Positions 22,401 through 32,827 of a stretch of 64,000 nucleotides of DNA are shown piece by piece. The position numbers were made by a program, and so were the translations under genes. The stretch spans positions 62,001-126,000 of the forward strand of contig QPFY01000025.1 of assembly GCA_003665825.1 (NCBI GenBank). The letters run 5' to 3'. Under the pieces are notes generated by a model. That model saw only the letters and a program-made list of their open reading frames with translations, did no database searches and was not told the origin of the DNA. Origin of the DNA: Microbotryum silenes-acaulis. Lineage: Eukaryota; Basidiomycota; Microbotryomycetes; Microbotryales; Microbotryaceae. Position 1 is the first letter of the stretch. Each line of letters opens with the position of its first letter.

Positions 22401-23351
22401 TTGCAGTTCTGGCACGACATCGACGAAGGGTTCCAGATACCGCCATTATTGCAAGAACTGGAAGAAAGATAGAAAAGTGCAATTTACGAATCAGTTCTAA
22501 GATCTTCTTGGTACCTGTCTTCCGAACGGTCCGAGAAAAAGTCACTCACGCAGCTTGGCATTGACCCGCTACGCAAGTTGAACCCGATCCGCCAGGGTAG
22601 GAGTTTTTGCAGACGTTTCCAACCGAACCGCAGTTGTTGACCTATCATCGTGGCGTGTGGAAACCGGAGTGGTCCGAAGAGATTCAGTAATTGCCCTCCC
22701 CGCGCGAAGCCTGTCGTCGAGAGAGTAAAACTCACGTCGTTCTGGGTGTCGTAGACCTTCGTGCACTTGCCGGCGCTCAAAAGGTAACCTTGGTTGCAGT
22801 CCGTAGCAATGCAAGTTCCTTGTTGGCATTGCGTGCCGGACGCACCCGTGATCGAGCAAGTCTGACCGCAACGACCGCTATGAGAAGTGTGCAGATGCTT
22901 TGGTCAGCCACCCGTTACGTATGGCCGAGTTGCAGCCGCACGCAGATCGAGAAAGCCAGGCTATCACAGGTAAGAACCAAACGAACCAGTTGCTGACATC
23001 GGATCCGACATTCTGGCACTGCTTGGTCAGCCAATTAAAGTCGAACAACCAGTTGCAAGATGCGGGACCGCAGACACCGTTCGAGCAGATCGCGCCGCCG
23101 GATCCGGCGTTGAGGAAGTTGTAGGATTTGCAGTTGTTGCCGATAGAACCACAGTTGTTGGGGTCAGAGTCAAGGTTGTACGAAGAACCTCCGCCGATGC
23201 AGATGCCGAAGATACACGCTCGCTTCGACAAGCTCGTGTGCGGGTAAGGATTCGGCGAGGTCGGCGTATCAGGGTGAGGCTCAGCCGAGGCGGGCGCCGC
23301 GAGCAAAGCCGTTCCGATCGCAAAGACGGACGAAAAGGTCGAGAATCGCAT
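19488..23351 (-). CDS. Secreted cysteine-repeat protein with CPL1/PriA-like domain (paralogue)
   Basis: Five exons on the minus strand: 23351-22987, 22877-22736, 22641-22550, 22457-22074 and 21951-19488. Total 3447 nt, 1148 aa. It starts with a signal peptide (MRFSTFSSVFAIGTALLA...) and a Kex2-like KR (SLSKRAC). It then has about 20 of the same six-cysteine repeats as its neighbour and ends with [33 protein letters not shown] and a histidine-rich tail. Unlike the neighbour, most repeats sit in one 2464-nt exon, so introns were lost here or gained there. The last roughly 150 residues are very close to those of the neighbour, which argues for a local gene duplication. A basic stretch (VKKRKIEKPK) precedes the C-terminal domain and could be a processing site. 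The substrate or partner is unknown. Confidence 0.88.
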
Positions 23352-24211
23352 TTTGCGAGTCGGGGTAGGTGAGTAGGTCGGGATCGGTACAACAAGATGG
23401 AGAGGAGCGTCGCAGAGAAAAAGCCGAGGGTGAAGAGGTGAGCGTCCTGCGTGTGAATGAAAACGAGTGGCTGGGCGAGGAGTCTCGAGGGCGCGAGGAG
23501 GCAAAGGCGGCGCGGGCGGCGTTGGTGCGTGAGGTGGCGGCGGCGAAGACTTGGAAGCGTCCAAAAAGAAGGGGCCAGAGTCTCGATCGAACAAAGGTGA
23601 GGCCGATTTGCTGTCGGCGATTGGACTCGAGGGCGAGGAGAGTTCTTGCCGGTGTGTTGGCGCTGTGAGACCTCTTGCGATCAAGAGGGGCTGTCGAAAG
23701 TAGACAGAAGGTGGTGTATGTCTACGGGAGACGGTCAAGTTGAGAGCCAGAGGGGAGGAAGCGAAGAGAGACGGGGAATCACGGCTCTAGTTCTGAGAGC
23801 TCGGGAGAATCGCAGATTGCCAGTAGTGGCACGGGGGACCTGCCCGCCCGGGGGTGCTGGGCCTGGTCAACGCGGGAGCGTAAATTGAACCGAAGGCTTT
23901 ATGTCTTGGGGTGTTCGAGGCTTGGGATGTTTCACTTGAGCGAAAAAACTGATCCGCCTAGCTCGCCATAAGCGAAGCCAGCGGCCGGAAGGCGAGGCCA
24001 CCGCGGGAGCAAGTGAGACATTCCCCAAACAGGGATACCCAAGTAGCAGTAGTGTTCCTCGCCGGCGCGCGAAGGCCCAGGGGCACGTCTCTGCCATCAT
24101 CAAGGAGTGTGAAACAAGCCGAGTACTACTGCTGGTGAAGCCCTGTGCCGTGCCCCGGGCGCCGCCTCTGCGCTGGAACACCTTCGACTAGCTTTTCAAG
24201 GACACGGGGAC

Positions 24212-24228
24212 GGGGGGGGGGGGGGGGG
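24212..24228 (+). repeat. Poly(G) tract, 17 G
   Basis: An uninterrupted run of 17 G on the plus strand, directly seen. Comparable runs occur at 28989-29001 (13 G) and 47327-47341 (15 G), with a run of 15 C at 25929-25943. Confidence 0.95.
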
Positions 24229-25928
24229 ACGGTTGACATCGGCCTCCGCAAGCAGCTGAGTATTTTACAAGCCCTCACAGTCTTTTTGGTGTGGCTGCTA
24301 CCTGGGCTGTTCTTTGCATTCCTTCCCAACACTCTGGCACCATGGCTGGTATTAACGGAGATGATCACCCGACTTAATCCACTTCGATTCGATAAGGGCA
24401 TCATAATTAAGAAGGCCCCGGATGATTGGCGGAGGGCCCGGTCGGCAAAGGCCCCATTACTCCAGCTTTCACTTACGAAAACAGGCGTAACACCGAACCG
24501 GAGATGTGGTCATGTCACCACCTCATCAAAAGCCCACCCGTTTTTTGTATTGATTTCACGTTACCTCGGACCCTCAGATGATCGCATCGATACTACTGTG
24601 CACTGACCCGCAAACGCCGTCACGCTGACGTCGAAGCCCGATACCGAGAGCCGACCGCGAGCTCGAGAGTTTACCGAGAGCTCTTCATCGTCGACTCGAG
24701 CGATGCACGCTCCCTCCTATCTGGACAGGCCGCATCGTCTTCTAGTCACGCACTATAAATATTTGCAAACTCTTCCAAAATCCTGCTGTTAAAACAAAAC
24801 CCTGCTCGAAGCCATGAACGTTCCAGCTCCAGCGCCGCAGCTCGGTCGACCCGGCCTTTTTTAATTTGAACAGGCCCAAGCGCGCGCGCAGCCGGTTTTG
24901 GAAAGGGCTGGTTTTTCTTGAAGGCAATCAAAGTGACGTGGGTCTGGGTGAGCGCAGCCATTATAGGGACTGTCCAATCGGCATGTGATGAAGTACGATG
25001 TTCAAGTACAGTATACAGGATCTTTTTTAAAAAAATGGTCGCCATATCTTGGCACGTCCGCTCGACAAGCTTCATGTGAAGGAGGTGGTGCCATCGAAGC
25101 TCGTCGGCACCCGTGGTGACTGCGCATTGCTGCCAAGTGGTGAGACATTTGTTTCGCCCCCTTTTTGCCTTCAGGCGCTCGGCCGGGGGGGAGGGTCTCA
25201 CTTCGCCCTCGTGTGTCTTTCACACGGGCGACAGAAATAAGGAAATCCCGGCTTACCCGTAAGTTAGGTTTTCCTTAGCGTTGCAGTGGTCTTTCCTTTT
25301 AGCTCCTTTGGAAAACGGGGTACACCGGCGTGGCGTGGCTCTGACGCTCGCCACGCGGAAGTTGGGGGTGGTACGGCCTGCTGTCTGAGAAGGGTGCTCA
25401 AGGCCTGTTTCCCATGATATCGAAGTTTTCGCATAGGCTGCCGGTATGTTTAGCCTGATAGTTTTGACTGGTCGCACTGACATGCAATGCCTACGCGGCT
25501 TCGCAAGCTCCGAAAGCCGCAACTGCGCATAAGAAGAAAAAAACTCGCAGCTCCGTCTAACGAGTGCAGTGGTACGAAACTGCAGGAAGGTACGACGCCA
25601 AGGAAAAGAAACCAAACATTCGAAGAACAGAAAAGAAAAGATTCACCCAGTTTCTGCCTTTCTCACCATCACTTAAATGATCACCTACCCCAGAGAAGAA
25701 AACCCCATCACACTGCACTCGTTCCTGCAATTGCTCGGCCGGCCCCGGGGCCCGAGGCCTTGGACATGAAACACTCACATTCAGCTCCCAAGGTCTCACG
25801 CTCTCACGCCGCCGTCGACTTCACTGAAGAACTCTAATCCCTCCGTTTTCACAATCAAGTGCAAAACTTTTTTCTTCTTTGATGTGACTGGCGAAAAATT
25901 ATTCCCCATACCCTGTTCTATTGCACCT

Positions 25929-25943
25929 CCCCCCCCCCCCCCC
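25929..25943 (+). repeat. Poly(C) tract, 15 C
   Basis: An uninterrupted run of 15 C in a gene-free stretch. Its length in the true genome may differ, because such tracts are prone to sequencing slippage. Confidence 0.95.
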
Positions 25944-26974
25944 AAAATCAGCATCGGGATCTTCATCAGGATCGTGAGATCAAGTGCTGGCGCTAGATCG
26001 AGGTGACTATTATAAGTGAGACCTTTGCTCCTCCCGCGCGCGGACCCGTCGACGGCCCCAACCCAACCAGGGAGCCAGCCGATCACAGCAATTCCGGCCT
26101 GCCGCCCGCCCGGACCTCATATTGGAGCACACCATCTGTGATCACTGATGATGGTGTGATGTGGCGTTTTTGCTACCAGAGTTAAAACCGCAGTCCACTT
26201 TTTCCTGTGCTCGAGGAGGTAGTACGTAGACTCGGGCGATGTGAGAGACTCGACTGTAGCAGAGCTCGTAGTCGTGTCATCGGATCGGAAGAAAAAAAAA
26301 ACAAAAAAAAACGGAAAAGGTCTTGCGAAACTTTGCATTTTCGGCAGCCCGGGTCCACGGAGAAGCCTGCTCAGCGCAAGTGAAATTAAAGTGATTAAAG
26401 TGAATGGTGCCGATGCCGGTGATTTTTATTTGCGTAGGAAAAGTTCGTACAGTCATCACCAATTCGCAAGATGAAACTCCCCCAAAGTCAGCAGCTACCT
26501 CGTCGAACCGAATTTTGCTCCGAGCTCGGAGCTGGACCGTGTATCGTGACCATTACTCGATCGTTCGCCTCGAATCTGCTAAGGCTGATGCGGTCAAAAT
26601 GTTTGATGTAGTGGGCTTCACTTTGTAGGCAGGAGCTCCCCTGTACACGTTTGTGGCGAGGAATGGCCCGACTTTAGCGAGTTGTCGCCTTGGGTCCTCG
26701 GGCTCAGTGGACAAATCTCGTCAGTTGGTCGATCTCGGCCAGAACCACTCTTCTCTTTCATGCGCAAGAAAGGTTTTGATTGAAGGTCAACACAGTTCCT
26801 TCGAAGGAAGGGTTCGTTTTTTCTGTCATTGCGCGTTCCATCTCGAAAAGGAACAAGAAAGAACAAGACCAAACCGAGATCCTCGGCGTCCTCCTTTCCT
26901 CCCTACAAAGAGTAAAAGCGCAACCGCAGGCCCACCTAGCCCCATTCTACATAATCCCGAAGACTCGATTGGAT

Positions 26975-27672
26975 CTAAGCCTCGGTGGGACGGGGACCGC
27001 CACGGCCGACACCCCTGATGAGAAGACGAACCTAAAGTTCAGTCGCAGTTGCTAGATCACTCGCTCGTTTAAGGGGCCAGATGGCGAGCAACTCACGAGA
27101 ATCGGGGACGGAAGTCCTCTCCAGCACCCTCCTTCTTGTCATCACGACGCCTGTAACCCTCGTCGCCACCTCGGGGAGCGCGGTAAGCGCCGTCGGGTCG
27201 TCCACCGGCTTGTTGACCGGGGCGAGCTGCTCGGACCTGCTTCTTGAAGGTAGCGGGGACGATCTCGGCGGGCAAGTGAAGGGACTCTCGCAAGTAGTCG
27301 ATGCCTTCCGGGGTGAGGGTGTAGTAGTAGTATTGCCACGAGAACTGGGTCGAGACGTAGCCGCGCGAGGTCAAGGACTGGCACGCCTTGATGACGAGCA
27401 GGTTCTTGACGTCGAGCTCCAAGTGCTTGGGGGCGTTGTAGTCCTTCTTGGCGACGAGGACACCGTCTGTGTGGAGCACAAGGGAAAGGGTTGTGAGCAC
27501 ACATGCGAGTGTAAGCGAGAGGAGAGGAGTGACGGCGAACCCTTGAAGAGAGCCTCGTACTGTGAGGGTGAGGGGTTCAGAACTGCCTATGTCAGCGGTC
27601 TGGTCCCCCTTGATGCAGAGTGCAGTCGCTTGCACTCACGATGACCCTTCGGTCGGCTTTGGTGATAATCAT
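26975..27672 (-). CDS. RPS10: 40S ribosomal protein eS10
   Basis: Small-subunit ribosomal protein. Exons on the minus strand: 27672-27640, 27559-27541, 27466-27097 and 27014-26975, giving 462 nt, 153 aa. The N-terminus [11 protein letters not shown] joins YEALFK, a 19-nt micro-exon, and then [20 protein letters not shown]. The core [37 protein letters not shown] and AEIVPAT is the classic winged-helix region of eS10. The C-terminus is the usual Arg/Gly-rich tail, completed only by splicing to a last exon that encodes [12 protein letters not shown]. All donors but one (GTTCGC) are GTGAGT. The early micro-exon and dense 5' introns are common in fungal ribosomal protein genes. Confidence 0.96.
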
Positions 27673-28760
27673 GATGGGTCTGTGGAGGATCCGACCCAAG
27701 GTGGGTGGGCTGATCAGCGTCCAGTCCTCGCTCTCATCAAGCACTGTGGGTGTGGTGGTGGTGCAGGGGGGCAGTGTGCGATCGAGTCGTGGCGATGATC
27801 GCGTTGGATGAAATGGTCGCAGTCACAGTAGCGAGGTAGCGCCATGGCCTGTTTCCTCTTCCCCGGCTCAGCTTCTCCTGCGCCAAGACGCTGAATTGAA
27901 TTTGGCGGGCCCGGCCAAGGACCTCACGCCCGCACTGCGTCGCACCCCCAGCCCCAGATCCAGCCGCCCAAGCACGACGACGCTTCACTCCCAATGACCC
28001 ATCCCCAGTCCTAGCATCCTCCCGAACGATCCTGAAACGATCCGTACGATTCATTCGACCGCATTCGTTGCGTCGTCCCCCCAGTCGACGTTTTTTTTTG
28101 GCGGCGCGGTCTGGGCGTCGTCCGCTCTTTCCCCTCTGCTCGCTCTCGCACGCGACGACCAGGCTGGGAAAAAAGGCCCTGCAAGGCCCTGCGCTAGCCC
28201 GCGCCTGTGGAACGGAACGCCTACGCTCGCTGCGTGCTTTCCTCCCTTCGACCGGCCGATAGTCGTGTGTCGAGTGCAGGTCCAGGTACGCCAAGTTCGA
28301 GAAGATGAAAGCTTACGGGTAGAGGTTTGACGGCGGAGTGTCGGAGTAATGCGAACTACACTGTGAGGAAAGGGAGTCAGAGCCGCCGAGGCGCAGAGCA
28401 GGCAGAGTGCGCATCAGCCTGGCTCATTATGCATTATTGGCGCGCGAATGAATGGCTGGGGGGGGGGGCCAGCGCGAGGTCGCAGGCGGTCGCGGGCACA
28501 CGCGCACAAGCCAAAATCGTCGTGGGGGTGTTTTTGAGCTTGGACCTCTGGGCGGCCGGGTTAGGACGCGGTGCTGTCCGTTGGCTGTGCATGTCGTCGT
28601 TTGAGCCGTCGTTCTGCTTGCCCCCTCTTCGCCTACTACACCGCCCCCCCGGCCCCCCTCTCCAGGAGCCACACTCCAACCTCAATAATCTTCAAGCCTC
28701 CACTGCACCTCAGCTCACCTCATCCCACACCTCATCCACCTCATCCACCTCACCCAAGCC
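27673..28760. other. Divergent promoter region, RPS10 and a small membrane protein
   Basis: About 1.1 kb between two genes transcribed away from each other. It contains a G9 run at 28449-28457 and a CA/CT-rich leader (about 28690-28757) just before the ATG at 28761. No third gene is supportable. Confidence 0.5.
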
Positions 28761-29775
28761 ATGGCCAAATCCCACGACGCCGACAGCGGCTCGTTGATTT
28801 GGAACCTGATCAAGCTCTTCCTCACCTTCGCCCTGTTCGGGGGTCTCGCCTATACGGTCAAGTTGGTCATGGCCGCTTGGAATTCGGCTGTGAGGTGAGT
28901 TTGTTTCGGCTTGGGGGCCGTTTCAAGTCTAGGATTCTAAATTGGAGTTGAGAGGAATTGTGGAAGGACTGTGGAGGGTTCGAATTCCGGGGGGGGGGGG
29001 GTGTTGATTCGAATATGGGTTTTGGATTTCTCGTTCAGTTCGACCAAGGATAGTTTGGCACAGCAAGGTGTTTCCATCAGTTCGAAAGGGTAAGCTCTCT
29101 TCATTCCCCCTTATCGCCTCGATCACCTGGCCTGGTCTGGCTTGGGAGTGACCGAGCTCGGTCGGGTCGCCCAAAATGGTGCATGCACCTCGGCACTGAT
29201 AACGATCGTGTTACCCACTCAAGTGTGGCGGTCAAGACGGACAAACGACAAGTCACGGCCGAGGAAACGGCCGACAAGATGAGGAGTGGGATCATGAAGG
29301 TCAGTCCGACAAGTCTATTCGGGAGGGGATTAACTCTTTAAGCTCCTTGATTTGTTTGGGGACCCTCGCAGGGATGGAAAGCCTCTACGTTCAAGGTGGG
29401 TGCTGGGTGTCACTCTCGAGAAACGTGACCGATTTCTAAAAGTGGAAAGGTTCTCTGATTGACTCCTCATCTCACATAGGTTCCTTCTTCGCTGGCGCAT
29501 TCTTCAAACTTGGCTGGATCGACGTGAGTATTCTTTTCCAAAGGATCCCAATCTTGTGTCGGAAGGAAGTCCGTCAAGCTTACTGCTCTTCACACTGAAT
29601 ACCGCTCTACGTCGTACAGACACGACAAGCAGAAGACGGAATACGAGGTCAAGTGTGCGGTTGGCACCGCACCACTACGAGTGGAAAGACTTTGGCTGAT
29701 TCGCCCCGGGCCCGAAACCCGCTTTTGCTCCGACGTGCAGACGGCCCCAAGAAGCACAAGAACCATGTCGATTGA
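28761..29775 (+). CDS. Small single-pass membrane protein, unknown function
   Basis: Seven small exons: 28761-28894, 29039-29089, 29224-29299, 29372-29395, 29480-29523, 29620-29654 and 29741-29775. Total 399 nt, 132 aa, phases consistent throughout. One hydrophobic span near the N-terminus (LIWNLIKLFLTFALFGGLAY, about residues 12-35) is followed by a hydrophilic stretch (SSTKDSLAQQGVSISSKG, KTDKRQVTAEETADKMRSGI) and a lysine-rich end (HDKQKTEYEVK, GPKKHKNHVD). I do not recognise the family. The first four exons have strong splice sites. The last two junctions are less certain because the donor at 29655 is GTGCGG. The first intron contains a 13-G run. Confidence 0.6.
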
Positions 29776-30147
29776 TCGGACATATTGTATCTGGATCTTG
29801 TAGTGCCGCGAAGAACATGTCGATCTTGCGTTTGGGTATGGCGAAGGGTTGAAGAAGAGTCAGTGCGACATTTGCTTCGGCGAATATGGCTTGTCTCGGA
29901 TGGCGTGGAGCGATCCTTCGTTTTGTGTAGTATTCCCGTTCATTTTTTCTTCTTCATCTGTACATGTGTTACTATTTTTGGTATCCTGGACGAGTTCCTG
30001 ATGTGCGCCTTGCGTTGTCTGCTTCAAGACTCGAGCTTGGCTCATTGGCCAGGGATCAGAAAGTCGAATCGGACTTGAACAGAACGTTTCGGCTGTTGCC
30101 GGGCCGGTTCGTCTTCGGCGCTTTGGGTTGACTTTTAAAAAAAACCC

Positions 30148-31508
30148 CGTCACGGTACCGAAAGTGCGATCTTCCCTCCGGGCAATTGGTGGCTGCCGTG
30201 GCGGTGCGAAATGACGGCCTCCGGTCCCCGTCGATTTTCACAGCAAAAAAAGCCGTCACCTTTAGCATGTGCTCGAGGAGGGTTGCTGACGAGCTCGGAG
30301 TCCGGTCTCCAAGGTATGCACAACAATCACAGAGTGATTCGCCTATAATGAGTCGCCTTCCAGATCACTGACGAGCCCTCTTCAATGGTCCATCTTCGTC
30401 TGTCAGACGACTCCTGCTTCGATTACTCGATTGCCAACCAGGAAGGATATCTCTTTTGCTCCGAGCCCAATCTTTCATCTCCTCTCCTCAACAAAACACG
30501 TCAAAAACTCGCGTCGTTCGCTGCAAGGGGCCGATCTTTCTGAACCCGAGTTTATTTATTTATTTATAGTCTCAACCTCAACACGCTGTCAGCCGAAGCA
30601 CTACTGTCAATAAAGGTCCGTCTTTTCTTTTCTTTCTTTGCGTATCGCTCCTACTTCAGCTCTACCAGCTTACCGAACGATCGTCGTCAAGTTCTTTGCA
30701 TGCGTATCCGTCCCTACCCGGCTCAACGGACGGCACCTCTGTCAAGACGACAGAGCCATTCTGGACACCGGCCTTCCCGAAAGTCGCTGATGGCAGTATT
30801 ACTGGCAGCGCGCTACAGCTTGGCGAGGGGGTGAGAATCTGTAGCGTGCTGCCAGGAATACTGCCATCGGTCAATTCGGGAGGGCGGGGGCCCAGAATTG
30901 CTGACGTCTTGTAGGAGGTGCCGTGCCTGAGCCGGTAGGGACGGATGCGCAATGTAAGAACTGATGACGATCGTTGGTAGGACTGGTAGAGCTGAAGTAG
31001 GAACGAGGCGTCGAATGTTTCAGCGAAGCTAGTCTTGCTGGTCGAGGCTGAACAAAAGACAAAGCCTTATTAACCGTAGTGCTTCGGCTGGCAGCGTGTC
31101 GAGGTGGAGAGCGGAGTTGGTCGACTAAAGAACTCGGGTTCAGAAAAATCGGCCCCTTGCAGCGAACGACGCGAGTTTTTGACGTGTTTGTTGAGAGAGG
31201 AGATGAAAGATTGGGCTCGGAGCAAAAGAGATATCCTCCTGGTCGGCGATCGAGTAATCGAAGCAGGAGCCGTCGGAAGATTGACTATTAAAAAGAGCTC
31301 GTCAGTGATCTGGAGGCAACTCATTAGGCGAATCACTCTGAAATTATTCTGCATACCTTGGACAGCAATTCCGAGCTCGTCAGCAATCTCGTCGAAAGTA
31401 AACGAAACAACGGCCTTTTGCTGTGGAATCGATGGGGACAGAGGACGTCACTCAAACCGTTACGCCAGCCACCGATTGCCCGGAGGGGGATCGCGCTTCG
31501 ACGGCCAC
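30148..31508. repeat. Long near-perfect inverted repeat (fold-back element)
   Basis: The left arm (about 30148-30818) and right arm (about 30839-31508) are reverse complements over roughly 660 bases with a spacer of about 20 bases. Landmarks read in mirror order: CTCCGGGCAAT near both outer ends, GAGCTCGGA with CCAAGGTATGCA, then ATCTCTTTTGCTCCGAGCCC, then AAAAACTCGCGTCGTTCGCT, and CTACAG/CTGTAG at the centre. Long blocks are above 90% identical by eye; the outer 150 bases are more diverged. No transposase is encoded. It could be a fold-back or MITE-like element, or an inverted duplication of a gene fragment, because each arm carries splice-like signals. Confidence 0.85.
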
Positions 31509-31727
31509 ACTAAGCAAGCCGAGCCAACAACACCTGACATCAGCCTTGTTCAGGGCACAATATGGAGTTGGGTTGGCAGTTTTTGAAGACGTACCATCAT
31601 TTTTCAAAGCAATCGATCCAGGGAAAGCACGAATGGTACTGAGGGAAGCCGAACTCGACGCGCCCTTCTCACGCAAGAGCCGATGGAGCGCTCAGGCCGT
31701 TCAGGAGCCGTGAGGTTCGGAAGTGAG

Positions 31728-32087
31728 TCAAGGGCGTGACGACGACGTTCTCCCGTCGGCTGCGATGCACCAACATCGGTGTTGACGTTTGAATCTCAAC
31801 ATCTGATCGAGCGGGTGATCGAGCGGGTTCGACGAAGAAAAAGAAAGCGATGTAGAGGTGATGGCGTCGCTGTTTGCAGGGGGGGAACGTGCGTCGTCGA
31901 CAATCGCACCCGGACTAGAGATGACAGCTTCGTCGTGGTTGTCGTGGCTATCGTCCTCGTTGACCTTTCGATACCATGGCTTGACTTGGGGGTAGAGACT
32001 CGCTGCCAAGTGGTGCAAGTGGTGTTGATCCGGCGTCAAGAAGGTAGAAAAGGATGGAGGCGGTGCCGGCTCCGTTCGAGTTGACAC
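31728..32087 (-). CDS. Hypothetical ORF, unsupported function
   Basis: A 119-residue frame starting MSTRTEPAPPPSFSTFLTPD with a Ser/Pro-rich, otherwise featureless sequence. Its end could splice into minus-strand sequence near 31700 (REKGASSSASLSTIRAFPGS), which would take it into the inverted repeat. I could not confirm that join. It may be a real small gene or chance. Confidence 0.2.
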   Translation of the reverse strand: MSTRTEPAPPPSFSTFLTPDQHHLHHLAASLYPQVKPWYRKVNEDDSHDNHDEAVISSPGAIVDDARSPPANSDAITSTSLSFSSSNPLDHPLDQMLRFKRQHRCWCIAADGRTSSSRP

Positions 32088-32827
32088 GTCCGCGAGAGGG
32101 AGAGGGGTGACATCATTCCGTAGTTGGCCGACTCAACAGCGGGTCGTCAAGCTTGGTGGAGGCTTCTGAGATGGGATGTCAAGATCGGCTGATGCGCAAA
32201 CCTTGGTTGCTTGCGTGCTGACTTGATGTTGCTGCGACCTCGACGTGTTGCAAGATTGCGAGATGCCCGCGGCGGGGCTTGCGGCCGTGCTCTCGGCCAG
32301 CTCGACAATGCCAATATCAGGGGCGCGCTCGGCGGCTGTGGCCGAACCGCCAGTTTTTTCATTTCTTTTATTTTCTAACAGACTTTAATGACGGCGCAAT
32401 TGTATTAGGCCTTGGAAATCATCTGGAAAACTCGGAGGAGCTGCATTTAAACACACTGGCTAAGCCGTTAGTATAGTACTCGTCGACCCTGCAGCAACCC
32501 ACTAAGAACCCATTGGAAGTGTGTTGCAGAGATACGAGGCGACGGGCCAAGTCGGACGCCTGGATTAGAGGCCCGGAGATCCTCGACTCGAGAGCCGTTT
32601 CGGTGAATTGGTGAACCCGATTACCAACGGTGTAATACGTGGGCTTACTGTGGGCAGACGTGCCAGGCGCGGGGAGTCGCTCCGCCGGCCAGTTGCCTCC
32701 TCGTTCCTCCGCTCATCCTCCCAGCCTCTACGTCATTCGTTCGCCCTTTTCCCCCCAGAGTGGTCGACTCCCCGTCCTCTCCCCTTCTTCGGTTCCTTCT
32801 GCTCGTCCACTCTTTGCCCACTGTACC
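32088..32827. other. Intergenic upstream of MIC60
   Basis: No gene is seen. The last 150 bases before the ATG are pyrimidine-rich (CTCCCCTTCTTCGG-type), a common leader style in basidiomycete genes. Confidence 0.45.

Larger units (their letters stand above)
23352..26974. other. Gene-poor 3.6 kb
   Basis: No frame here has a recognisable domain or a convincing intron pattern. The first few hundred bases are the presumed promoter of the paralogue at 19488-23351. The rest holds homopolymer tracts (listed separately), A-rich runs near 26290-26310 and scattered short frames. Strongly decayed transposon sequence is possible, but I could not identify any. Confidence 0.45.

Noticed and set aside
31355..31430. 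A helix-turn-helix-like stretch (TFDEIADELGIAV) resembling the cyanase N-terminus
   Set aside because: Only one short block matches, and the following exon-like sequence does not continue the cyanase family. It also lies in the inverted repeat, so the resemblance is too weak to annotate.
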